Positions 1-8,514 of a stretch of 64,000 nt of DNA are shown here, one piece after another. The translations under genes were made by a program, and so were the position numbers. The stretch is from Coraliomargarita sp. (GTDB lineage Bacteria > Verrucomicrobiota > Verrucomicrobiia > Opitutales > UBA953), in assembly GCA_024638885.1 (NCBI GenBank), contig JAHEJL010000001.1, positions 335,001-399,000 of the forward strand, read 5' to 3'. The notes beneath the pieces were generated by a model. That model did not search any database, was not told the DNA's origin, and saw only the letters and a program-made list of their open reading frames with translations. How positions within the stretch are numbered: the stretch's first letter is position 1; every line of letters begins with the position of its first letter.

Positions 1-71
1 CGCTCAAGGCCCAGCTCAAGCTCCTTGAGCATAAGCTTGATACCATCGCCGAAGAAGCGGGCATGATCTGA
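1..71 (+). CDS. 3' end of a truncated CDS (…LKAQLKLLEHKLDTIAEEAGMI*)
   Basis: Open frame from the window edge to TGA at 69-71; too short to assign. Confidence 0.5.
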   Translation, partial: LKAQLKLLEHKLDTIAEEAGMI

Positions 72-133
72 GCGCGGGCCAAAGCGCGCGAGGGGAGCTG
101 CTGGCATGGGGGAACTGCTGCGAAGCAGGGCCG

Positions 134-226
134 TTTTCGGGTGGCGGGTGGCAGCCTCAGGTGGCGGGTGGCGGGATTTAAATTTCCTGCCACCTGAACC
201 CCGGGGCCGCCACCTGCCACCCGAAA
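134..226. repeat. Imperfect inverted repeat built of GGGTGGC-type heptads (TTTCGGGTGGCGGGTGGC … GCCACCTGCCACCCGAAA)
   Basis: Read directly: arms at about 137-152 and 208-225, inner arms around GGGATTTAAATTTCC. Confidence 0.75.
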
Positions 227-276
227 CAAAATGGCCGCAGGTAGTGTTCCGGCTTCCGTTCTCCCTTGGTTAACAT

Positions 277-379
277 GGTAGGGCCGACCATCCTTGGTCG
301 GCCGCGGTCGAGCAGGGATGCTCGACCCTACCTTAAGAAAGGCGGACGGCTCGGAGAGCCGTCCCTACCCTTAAGAAAG
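277..379. repeat. Three-hairpin array (array C) with GGTAGGG/CCCTACC borders and an 11-bp direct repeat CCTTAAGAAAG
   Basis: Stems GCCGACCA/TGGTCGGC (283-302), GGTCGAGCA/TGCTCGACC (306-327), GGACGGCTC/GAGCCGTCC (344-364); direct repeats at 331-341 and 369-379. Confidence 0.85.
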
Positions 380-1717
380 CTTCTTCAATTCGCCGGTGCT
401 GTCGCCGAGCTGGACATCGCGGATGTCCATGCGGTTGAGCATGCTGACCCAGAGGTTATTGATCGGGGTCTCCTTCGAGTAGACGATATGGCGGCCCTGC
501 TTGAGCGTGCCGCAACCGCCGCCGGCCAGGAGGACCGGGAGGTCGTCGTGGTTATGACGGTCGCCGTCGCCGTTGCCGGAGCCGTAGACAATCATCGAGT
601 GGTCGAGCAACGTACCGTCGCCTTCCTTCACGGACTTCAGGCGCTCGAGGAGGTAGGCCAGCTGCGTGGCGTGGAAGACATTGATGTCTTGGATCTTCGA
701 CAGCTTCACCGGGTCGTGGCCGTGGTGGGAGATGCTATGGTGGCCGTCGCGCACGCCGATGAACGGGTACGAGCGGTTGCTGCCTTCGTTGGCCAGGACG
801 AACGTCGCGATGCGCGTGGTGTCGGTCTGGAACGCCAGGACCATCAGATCGGCGAGGAGGCGGAGGTGTTCGGCGTAGCTTTCCGGGATGCCCTTGGGCG
901 GCAGCACGCCGACCGGGAGCTTGGACTGGGAGTCCGTGCCGGACTTCGCGATGCGGAGCTCCATCTCGCGCACGGCGGTGAAGTATTCGTCGAGCTTGCG
1001 CTGGTCGTCGGCGCCGAGGCGCCCGTTGAGTTCGCGGTAGTCTTCGCGGACCGCGTCGAGGACCGACTTACGCTGCGCGTCGCGGCGCTGGCGTTCGACG
1101 TCGGAACCCGCGCCGAAGAGGCGTTCGAAGATGAGCTTCGGGTTCACTTCCTTCGGCATCGGCTGCGTGGCCGAGCGCCAGGAGATGTTGGACTGGTAGA
1201 TGCAGGAGTAGCCCGAGTCGCAGCCGCCGGCCAGCTTGCTGGCTTCGGTGCCGATCTCGAGGGAGGCGAGACGCGTGCGGTCGCCGATGCGGGAGGCCGC
1301 GAGCTGGTCGGCCGAGATGCCGGCGCGGATGTTGGCGCCGTCGGTCTTGCGGGGCTGGGCGCCCGTGAGGAAGGCGGACATCGCGCGCGCGTGGTCGCCA
1401 CCGCCGTCGCCGTGGGAGCGGGCCTTGTCGGCCGCGAGGCCAGTGAGGACGGAAAAGTTATTCCGGACGTTGGCGAGCGGGGCGAGGATCGGCGGCAGCT
1501 TGGAAGGCAGCGCGCCTTCGGCGCCGACGCGCCAGCCGTCCATGTTCACGCCGTTCGGGACGTAAAGGAACGCCATGCGGTTCGGCGCGGCGTGCTTGAC
1601 GGGCGTGTTGCCCGCGGCCCAGGAGGTCTGGAGACCCATCGCCTCGAGCCACGGCAGGGCCATGACGGCGCCGAGGCCCTTGAGCACCGTCCGGCGGGGA
1701 ATGAGGTCGGTCTTCAT
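371..1717 (-). CDS. DUF1552 family protein with Tat-like/secretory N-terminus
   Basis: ORF 371..1759; start MKTDLIPRRTVLKGLGAVMALPWLEAMG chosen (RRTVLKG twin-Arg-like motif); resembles planctomycete/verrucomicrobial DUF1552 proteins. Confidence 0.85.
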   Translation of the reverse strand: MKTDLIPRRTVLKGLGAVMALPWLEAMGLQTSWAAGNTPVKHAAPNRMAFLYVPNGVNMDGWRVGAEGALPSKLPPILAPLANVRNNFSVLTGLAADKARSHGDGGGDHARAMSAFLTGAQPRKTDGANIRAGISADQLAASRIGDRTRLASLEIGTEASKLAGGCDSGYSCIYQSNISWRSATQPMPKEVNPKLIFERLFGAGSDVERQRRDAQRKSVLDAVREDYRELNGRLGADDQRKLDEYFTAVREMELRIAKSGTDSQSKLPVGVLPPKGIPESYAEHLRLLADLMVLAFQTDTTRIATFVLANEGSNRSYPFIGVRDGHHSISHHGHDPVKLSKIQDINVFHATQLAYLLERLKSVKEGDGTLLDHSMIVYGSGNGDGDRHNHDDLPVLLAGGGCGTLKQGRHIVYSKETPINNLWVSMLNRMDIRDVQLGDSTGELKKLS

Positions 1718-1727
1718 GGCGGGGAGA

Positions 1728-4055
1728 TTACTTCTTAGCAGGGTTAGACCCCGATTCAATCTGGGATGTTCCGCGACGGAGGCGGAAAGGGTCGCTCATC
1801 ACGACGCCCAGGACGAGGGAGGAGAAGCGGTTGCCCGACTTCATCGCCGATTCCGTGATCTTATCGATCGCCGGGCCGTCGTAGTAGTCGAGCCCGCGGC
1901 CGAGGCCGTAGGTGAGGAGCTTCGTGGAAAGGTTGCGGACGACCTTCTCGCCGTCCTTGCGGAGGACCTGCTTCAGCTCGCCCACGCCGGCGAAGGTGCG
2001 GCCGTCGGAGAGCTTGCCCGCGGGGTCGATCGGCTGCCCTTCGTCCATCGTGCGGGGGAGGCCCACGCCGTCGAACTTCTCGAACGCGAAGCCGATGGCG
2101 TCCATGCGCGAGTGGCAGGACGAGCAGGCCGGGTCGGAGCGGTGCTGCTCCATGCGCTGGCGGAGGTTGCCCTTGAGCTGCTGGCCCTCGAGGGTCGGGA
2201 CGGAAGGCGGCGCGGGCGGCGGCGGCGTGCCGAGGATCTGCTCGAGGATCCACTTGCCGCGCTTGACCGGCGAGGTGCGCGTCGGGTTGGAGGTAGCCGT
2301 CAGGATCGAGGCGTGCGTGAGGATGCCGCCGCGTTCACCCTTCGGCAGCTTCACGCGAACGAACTCGCCGCGGTCGCGGCCGCGCGGGAACTCAGCGTTG
2401 AGACCGTAGAAGGCGGCGAGCTGGCGGTCGACGTAGGTGAAGTCGCCGTCGAGGAAGTCGAGCACGTCGCGGTCTTCGCGGACCACCTCGGCGAAGAAGA
2501 GTTCGGTCTCCTTCATCATCGAGGTCCGGACGCCTTCGCTGAACTTCGGGTAGAGGGACGGGTCGGGCGAGACCGTGGTGAGCTGGCGGAGCTGCAGCCA
2601 CTGCAGGCCGAAGCCCTGCGTCAGGTATTGCGCGCGCGGGTCCTTGAGGAGGCGGCGGGCCTGGGCCTCGAGGTTGGCGGAGAGCTTGCCGGCGTAGGCG
2701 AGCTGGAAGAGCTCGTCGTCGGGCATCGAGCCCCAGAGGAAGTAGCTGAGGCGCGAAGCCAGGGCGAATTCGCCGATCGGGTGGGCGTCGCGCTCGGTCG
2801 GCTTCTCGTCCTGTTCGGCGCGGAAGATGAACTTCGGCGAAGCGAGCACCACGGCGATCATCGCCTGCGCGCCGGCTTCCCATTTGCCGCTGGCCTGTTC
2901 GGCGTCGAGGAAGACCTTCGCGTAGCGGGCGAGTTCGGCGCCCGTGGCCGGACGGCGGAAGGCGCGGCTCACGAACCAGTTCGCGACGATCTTCGCGCGC
3001 GGTTCGCCGGTCTTGTCGGCGATGACGGGGGCCAGGCGGCGCTGGAGTTCGGTGCGCGTGTCGGTCGGGCCGAGCAGGCGGAGGCGGAGGCCGGAGAGCG
3101 TGCGGGCGTTGCCGGGGATCTTCGCGGGCGGGTTGAGCCACTTCAGCGTGAACTCATGCTTCCCCTTCTTCAGCGTCACCTTCGCTTCGGCGACCTCGGA
3201 CTTCTTGATCGCCTTGAACTGGTAGTTGCCGACTTCGACGCCGTCGACGAGGAAGGCCACCTTCGCGGTCGGATCGCCGGGCGAGCCCGTGGAGCGGAGG
3301 CTGACCGAGATGATGTAGTCGCCGTCGCGCGGGGCTTCCATCGGGCCCGTGAGGTACGGGGCCGGGTCGAAGAAACGCTGCTGCTGTTCGCGGCGGCCCT
3401 TCGGGAGCATCTCGATCATCGCGAGGCCCGTGCCGTCGAGTTCGTTGGGCGCGCTCGGCATCGCCTTGGCGGCGATCTGCTCGCCGACGGAAAGGAAGCG
3501 CTCGAGGTGGACCGGCGAGAACGTCAGCACGTCGCCGATGTTGTCGAAGCCGTAGCCCGTGTCGTCGGCCGGGAAGTCGGCGGAGAAGTTCTCGTCCAGG
3601 AAGCAGAGGTCGCGGATCGTGTTGTTGAACTCCAGACGGTTGAGGCGGCGGATGGTCACGTCGCCCGGATCCGGCTTCGCCTTGGCGATGGCGCCGGCGA
3701 GGAGCTTATGGACGGAAGTCTGGAGGTGCTCGATCTCGGCGGGGGTCGGGCGGACCTTCTTCTTCACCGGAGGCATCTCGCCCGAGACCACCTGGCTGAC
3801 CACTTCGCGCCAGATGCGCTGGTCCTTGAAGAAGCGGGAGTCGTCCTTGAAGCCCTCGAGGTTCAGGTGGCCCTTGGCCTGCTCGGCGTCGTGGCAGTCG
3901 GTGCAGTACTTGTTCAGGAAAGGCACGATGTCCTTCTGGAAGTCCTGGGCGGAGGCGACCGGGAGGGAGGCACAGGCGGCCACCCCGAGCATCGCGATGA
4001 TCGGGGAAAGCCAGGCCGCGCGAGGGGTCGGGAGCTGCATCCGTCTCTTAAACAT
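1728..4055 (-). CDS. Planctomycete-type cytochrome c / DUF1587-1592-1588-1585 protein
   Basis: 775 aa, signal peptide, two heme motifs CTDCH and CSSCH; typical partner of DUF1552. Confidence 0.9.
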   Translation of the reverse strand: MFKRRMQLPTPRAAWLSPIIAMLGVAACASLPVASAQDFQKDIVPFLNKYCTDCHDAEQAKGHLNLEGFKDDSRFFKDQRIWREVVSQVVSGEMPPVKKKVRPTPAEIEHLQTSVHKLLAGAIAKAKPDPGDVTIRRLNRLEFNNTIRDLCFLDENFSADFPADDTGYGFDNIGDVLTFSPVHLERFLSVGEQIAAKAMPSAPNELDGTGLAMIEMLPKGRREQQQRFFDPAPYLTGPMEAPRDGDYIISVSLRSTGSPGDPTAKVAFLVDGVEVGNYQFKAIKKSEVAEAKVTLKKGKHEFTLKWLNPPAKIPGNARTLSGLRLRLLGPTDTRTELQRRLAPVIADKTGEPRAKIVANWFVSRAFRRPATGAELARYAKVFLDAEQASGKWEAGAQAMIAVVLASPKFIFRAEQDEKPTERDAHPIGEFALASRLSYFLWGSMPDDELFQLAYAGKLSANLEAQARRLLKDPRAQYLTQGFGLQWLQLRQLTTVSPDPSLYPKFSEGVRTSMMKETELFFAEVVREDRDVLDFLDGDFTYVDRQLAAFYGLNAEFPRGRDRGEFVRVKLPKGERGGILTHASILTATSNPTRTSPVKRGKWILEQILGTPPPPAPPSVPTLEGQQLKGNLRQRMEQHRSDPACSSCHSRMDAIGFAFEKFDGVGLPRTMDEGQPIDPAGKLSDGRTFAGVGELKQVLRKDGEKVVRNLSTKLLTYGLGRGLDYYDGPAIDKITESAMKSGNRFSSLVLGVVMSDPFRLRRGTSQIESGSNPAKK

Positions 4056-4328
4056 AGCGGGAGGGTATTGGTTGCAAACGAAAGGGAGAAATCGTCAAAA
4101 ACCTGTCAAAAACTCGTAAAATGCCTAAATCGCTCCCTATTAATTGATTAGATGTGATTATTCGGGCATTTCATGAGGTTTAAATGCCGTCCCTAGGGTA
4201 AAAAGCGGGTGTTTTGGGCATTATTCCTCGATTACGGGCACGGGGGCCCCAAGATGCCGGATGAAGTTAGCAACCTAACCCCTTGCTTGGTGTTTCAGAG
4301 ATACCCCACCCCCTTTATATAGAAGAAG

Positions 4329-4976
4329 ATGCGTCCCCTGCCCCGCCTCCCCCTCGCCTTGCTGGCCACCGCCTGCCTCGGCCTTGGCACCGCCTCGGCG
4401 GTCGATCTCGAAGGCCTCGTCAAGAATTCGCCGTTCGGCGGCACCGGCGCGCCGGCCGGTCCGGGCGTCGCCCCGAGCACCCTCGAGTTCCGCGGCATGT
4501 ACGCGGAAGGCGGCGTGAATTACTACAGCATCTATAACACCCAGACCAAGCAGTCGAGCTGGGTGGCCGAAGGCGAAGCGCCTTCGACGAACGTCCCGGT
4601 CGTCGTGAAGGGCTTCGATGCCGCGAACGAGACCCTGATGGTGGACAACGGCGGACAGCCGCAGCAGATGGCGCTGCACCAGGCCGTCGTCGTCGCCTAC
4701 CGCGGGCCCAGCCCCGCGCAGCTCGCCGCCGTCTCGACCGCCGTGCCCGCCGCCGCCGGCGCCGCCGGTGTTCCCGCCGCGGGCGGTCCGACCAATCTCA
4801 CCCCTGAGCAGATCGAAGCCTTCCGCGCGCAGATGCGCGAGCGCTTCGGCAAGGGCCGCGGCGGCGACAACGGCACCGATGCCGGCAACGGCCGCCAGCG
4901 CGGCGGCGAAGCGGCCACGACCAAGGGCGCGGCCCCCGCGACCACCAAGACCACCAAGACCCCGAAGGTCCGCTGA
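4329..4976 (+). CDS. Secreted GspC-like (HR-domain-like) protein of the type II secretion locus
   Basis: 215 aa with signal peptide; LEFRGMYAEGGVNYYSIYNTQTKQSSWVAEGEAPSTNVPVVVKGFDAANETLMVDNGG resembles the GspC homology region; directly precedes gspG. Confidence 0.55.
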   Translation: MRPLPRLPLALLATACLGLGTASAVDLEGLVKNSPFGGTGAPAGPGVAPSTLEFRGMYAEGGVNYYSIYNTQTKQSSWVAEGEAPSTNVPVVVKGFDAANETLMVDNGGQPQQMALHQAVVVAYRGPSPAQLAAVSTAVPAAAGAAGVPAAGGPTNLTPEQIEAFRAQMRERFGKGRGGDNGTDAGNGRQRGGEAATTKGAAPATTKTTKTPKVR

Positions 4977-4993
4977 GCGCTTTCCTTTCCTCC

Positions 4994-5440
4994 ATGACCA
5001 CCGTCCAAAAGACCACCGCCCGCCGCCTCCGCAAGGGCTTCACCCTGCTCGAGATCCTGATCGCCGTCGCGATCGTCGGCATGCTCGTCGGCCTCGCCGT
5101 CACCAACACCGACAAGATCCTCGGCCAGAGCCAGGAAGGCGTCGCCAAGCTCTTCGTCAACGAGTCGCTCAAGACCTCGCTCGTCCGCTACCGCATCGAC
5201 ATGGGCGACTACCCTTCCACCGAGGAAGGCATCAAGGCCCTCATCGTCGCCCCGGAAGGCAAGGCCGACAAGTGGCGCGGTCCGTACATGGAAGCCAAGG
5301 GCGGCCGCACGCCGATCGACCCGTGGAACCAGGAATACCAGTACCGCTACCCCGGCACCAAGAACACCGAGAGCTACGACCTCTTCTCGATGGGCCGTGA
5401 CAAGAAGCCGGACACCGAAGACGACATCGGCAACTGGTGA
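4994..5440 (+). CDS. gspG: Type II secretion major pseudopilin GspG
   Basis: KGFTLLEILIAVAIVGMLVGL N-methylation site; TEEGIKAL…WRGPYM…DPWNQEYQYRYPG typical of GspG. Confidence 0.95.
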   Translation: MTTVQKTTARRLRKGFTLLEILIAVAIVGMLVGLAVTNTDKILGQSQEGVAKLFVNESLKTSLVRYRIDMGDYPSTEEGIKALIVAPEGKADKWRGPYMEAKGGRTPIDPWNQEYQYRYPGTKNTESYDLFSMGRDKKPDTEDDIGNW

Positions 5441-5979
5441 ACCCGGCTCCGCAGCATCGATCCGGCAGTCCGGCGCGCCGCGGCTTCACCTTGCTGGAGA
5501 CGCTGCTCGTCCTCGGCCTGATGAGCATGCTCGCGGCCGTGATGGTCGGCGGATCGGCGCAGCTGCTGAAGGGCACCGCGCGCTCGGACCCGGAGGACGC
5601 GCTGCTGGCGCTGATGCAGACCATCCGTCGCCAGGCCGTCGAGAAGGGTAAGGTCCTCGAGCTCGCCCCGACCGACAACGCGGACGAAGACGCGCCGGAT
5701 TTCCTCTGGGGCGAAGAGAACGTCGACGAAGACCACCCGCGCACCGAGGAGAAGCTCCCCAAGGTCGAAGGCGTGAAGGTCAAGATCCTCGCGCCCGAGA
5801 CCTCCGGCGCGATCCTCCTGGGCGGCGTGGCCACCGAGAAGGCCCTCGCCCGCATGCGCTTCTATCCGGACGGCACGTGCGACCGCGTGCGCCTGGACAT
5901 CACCCGCAACGAGAACCGGACCGTCGTCCCGATCGATCCGCTGACCTGCGCGCCGCTGCCGGCCGCCGACGCCAAATGA
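5437..5979 (+). CDS. gspH: Type II secretion minor pseudopilin (GspH-like)
   Basis: RRGFTLLETLLVLGLMSMLAAVM prepilin motif; 4-bp overlap with gspG. Confidence 0.75.
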   Translation: MNPAPQHRSGSPARRGFTLLETLLVLGLMSMLAAVMVGGSAQLLKGTARSDPEDALLALMQTIRRQAVEKGKVLELAPTDNADEDAPDFLWGEENVDEDHPRTEEKLPKVEGVKVKILAPETSGAILLGGVATEKALARMRFYPDGTCDRVRLDITRNENRTVVPIDPLTCAPLPAADAK

Positions 5980-6590
5980 GACGCCGCGGCTTCACGCTCA
6001 TCGAGGTCCTCATGAGCCTCGCCATCTTCGCGCTCGCCGCCGTGAGCCTCGGCGCCGCGTATTCGAACGTCCTCATGGGCCGCCTCGCGCTCAAGCAGGA
6101 CGAGCAGCGCCTCGACGACCTCGCCCGCTGCCGCGCCGCGCTCCTCGAGACCCCCGGCTTCGACGACGTCGAGACCGGCGGCGAGATCCACCTGCCCGGC
6201 GGCCGCACCGCGCGCTGGAAGGGCAAGATCGAGGCCACCGCCGTGAGCGACCTCTTCGCCGTGCAGCTGACCGCCGAGATCGAACCGACGAACGGCGGCG
6301 AAGCCGAGGAGTTCAACGAGACGCGCATGCTGCTGCGCCCGACGTGGTCGATCCCTTCGGACCGCCAGAAGATCCGCGACGAAGCGCGCCAGCGCCTCGA
6401 GAAGGAACGCGGCTACAAGGAGGCCGACGGCAATTCCAGCTTCATCAGCGCGCCCACGCGCGGCAAGAAACTCGTCCCCGGCCAGAACGGCGCCAAGGGC
6501 GGCAAGAACGGCCAGCCCGCCCAGCCGAACGGCAAGAACAACGCGCCCGCCAAGGGCCAGCCCGCCGCGCGCCCGGCGCCCAAGCGATGA
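5976..6590 (+). CDS. gspI: Minor pseudopilin (GspI-like) with Lys/Pro/Asn-rich C-terminal tail
   Basis: MRRRGFTLIEVLMSLAIFALAAVSLGAAYSN; ATGA overlap with the previous gene. Confidence 0.75.
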   Translation: MRRRGFTLIEVLMSLAIFALAAVSLGAAYSNVLMGRLALKQDEQRLDDLARCRAALLETPGFDDVETGGEIHLPGGRTARWKGKIEATAVSDLFAVQLTAEIEPTNGGEAEEFNETRMLLRPTWSIPSDRQKIRDEARQRLEKERGYKEADGNSSFISAPTRGKKLVPGQNGAKGGKNGQPAQPNGKNNAPAKGQPAARPAPKR

Positions 6591-7234
6591 GCCCGCTCCG
6601 CCCCCTGCGCCGCGGCTTCACGCTGCTCGAGATGCTCGTCTCGCTCGCCCTGCTCGGCGTGCTGATGGTCACGCTCAACACCTTCCTGTTCTCCATGAGC
6701 GAGCTCTGGGGCGGCGGCCGCGACCAGCGCCTGTTCGACCAGCACGCCCGGGCCGCGACTGCGCTCGTGCGCAACGCCTTCGAGCAGGCCACCTACGGGC
6801 CCAGCGCCTCGGGCGTCGCGCTCAAGGACGTGGATGACGGCGCGGGCACGACCAAGCCGCGCCTCAGCTTCCTGCTCGCCGACGCCGGCCGCCTGGCCGA
6901 CTGGCCCGAAGCGCCGCTGCCGGACGTCGACTTCAACATGTTCGTCGAAGAAGGCCGCGGCCTCGTCTTCCAGTGGCAGTCGCGCCTCGAGATCGAACGC
7001 GACAAGACCGACAAGCACGAGACGGTCGTCAGCCCGTTCGTCGCGGCGATCCATTACGAATACTACGACGCCGACCTCAAGGAGTGGAAGATCGAGGACG
7101 AGCCCGTGAACGAGCCCGGCAGCACCGCCTGGAAGAAGCCCGTCCGCATCCACCTCCTGTTCGAGCGCGGCTCGCTCAAGTCCGAGAAGGTCATCAACCT
7201 CCCCATCAAGCGCTCCGGCGCCTCGACGCCATGA
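6587..7234 (+). CDS. gspJ: Minor pseudopilin (GspJ-like)
   Basis: RRGFTLLEMLVSLALLGVLMVTLNTFLFSMSELWGG; ATGA overlap. Confidence 0.75.
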   Translation: MSPLRPLRRGFTLLEMLVSLALLGVLMVTLNTFLFSMSELWGGGRDQRLFDQHARAATALVRNAFEQATYGPSASGVALKDVDDGAGTTKPRLSFLLADAGRLADWPEAPLPDVDFNMFVEEGRGLVFQWQSRLEIERDKTDKHETVVSPFVAAIHYEYYDADLKEWKIEDEPVNEPGSTAWKKPVRIHLLFERGSLKSEKVINLPIKRSGASTP

Positions 7235-8514
7235 GCAAGCACCAGCGCCGCGGCTCGGTCATCATCGTCGTCCTCGTGCTCATCACGCTGGCCTCGCTGC
7301 TGCTCGCCCGGTTCATGGAGGACAACTCCCTCGAGCTCGCCATCGCCACGCGCGACGCCGACCGACGCCGCCTGCGGGCGGACGCGCAGTCCGAGCTCGA
7401 GCTCGCGCTGGCCGTCATCGCCGAGATCCGCTCGATCGACCTCAACAAGATCCACGCGCCCTCGCAGGGCTACGACGACCCGCACGCCTACGCCGGCTTC
7501 CCGCCGCGTGACGGCCTCGAGGTGAAGTTCGAGTACGAGGACGAGACCGCCAAGCTGCCGCTGAGCGTCCTGTCCAAGAACGACCTCATCCAGCTCCTCT
7601 ACTCCCTCGGCATGGAACAGCGCGACGCCGAGCGCTGCGCCGACGCCATCGTGGCCTGGCAGAGCAAGTCGTACGAATCCATCGAGGAGGAGGCGACGGA
7701 CGCCGCCTACCAGCGCAGCACGCTTTCGTTCCGCCCCGCGCGCCGCCCGATCCGCAGCTTCGAGGAGTTCCGTTCCATCGGCGTGGCCAAGGAACTGTTC
7801 TTCGACGAACTCGGCCGCCCGACCCCGATCTTCCTCGCCTTCAAGGACTGCGTCAGCCTCTACACCTTCCCGCAGGCCAACATCAACACCGCCTCGGACG
7901 CCGTGCTCCTCTCACAGGGCCTCGACGAACGCCAGGTGGCCCTGATCCGCGAGCGCCAGGCCGAGATCGGCAAGCGCATCGTCGGCACCCCGCCCTACTT
8001 CCGCGTCACCAGCGAGGTCCGCCAGCTCGTCGGCGGCGGCGTCAACATGGCCAAGTTCGACGACGAGGTCATCCTCATGTGGGTGCGCGTGACCGTGAAG
8101 GAAGGCCTGTCCAAGTGCCGGGTCAGCGCGCTCGTCGCCATCCGCGAGGACGTCGCCTATCCGTCGGCCGCGGCCAACCCGGACACCGACCCCAGCATCG
8201 GCCTGAGCCGGACCGGCACGACCGCGACGACCCCGCGGACAACGGGAACCTCGACACCTGTTCCGCGGTCGACTACGACGAACCCCTCCCCCTACCTCAC
8301 CCCGGGAATCGAAGCGCCGGCCACCCTCGGCAAATCGACCATGAGCGGACGCGTCGCCAGCCGGACGATCGCCTATCCGTTCCAGATCCTCGCCTGGGAA
8401 GAAGACAACGGAGCCCCGCCCGCGCCCAAACCCCCTGCTGATTCCGACCCCGCCGCTCCCGCGGCTCCCGCCGAACCCAACGCCCCCCGGGCCACGAAGC
8501 CTCTCACCAAATGA
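7231..8514 (+). CDS. gspK: Type II secretion GspK-like minor pseudopilin
   Basis: RRGSVIIVVLVLITLASLLLARFMEDNSLELAIATRDADRRRLRADAQS; NINTASDAVLLSQGL helix-hairpin-helix-like motif; Thr-rich linker near the C-terminus. Confidence 0.85.
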   Translation: MSKHQRRGSVIIVVLVLITLASLLLARFMEDNSLELAIATRDADRRRLRADAQSELELALAVIAEIRSIDLNKIHAPSQGYDDPHAYAGFPPRDGLEVKFEYEDETAKLPLSVLSKNDLIQLLYSLGMEQRDAERCADAIVAWQSKSYESIEEEATDAAYQRSTLSFRPARRPIRSFEEFRSIGVAKELFFDELGRPTPIFLAFKDCVSLYTFPQANINTASDAVLLSQGLDERQVALIRERQAEIGKRIVGTPPYFRVTSEVRQLVGGGVNMAKFDDEVILMWVRVTVKEGLSKCRVSALVAIREDVAYPSAAANPDTDPSIGLSRTGTTATTPRTTGTSTPVPRSTTTNPSPYLTPGIEAPATLGKSTMSGRVASRTIAYPFQILAWEEDNGAPPAPKPPADSDPAAPAAPAEPNAPRATKPLTK

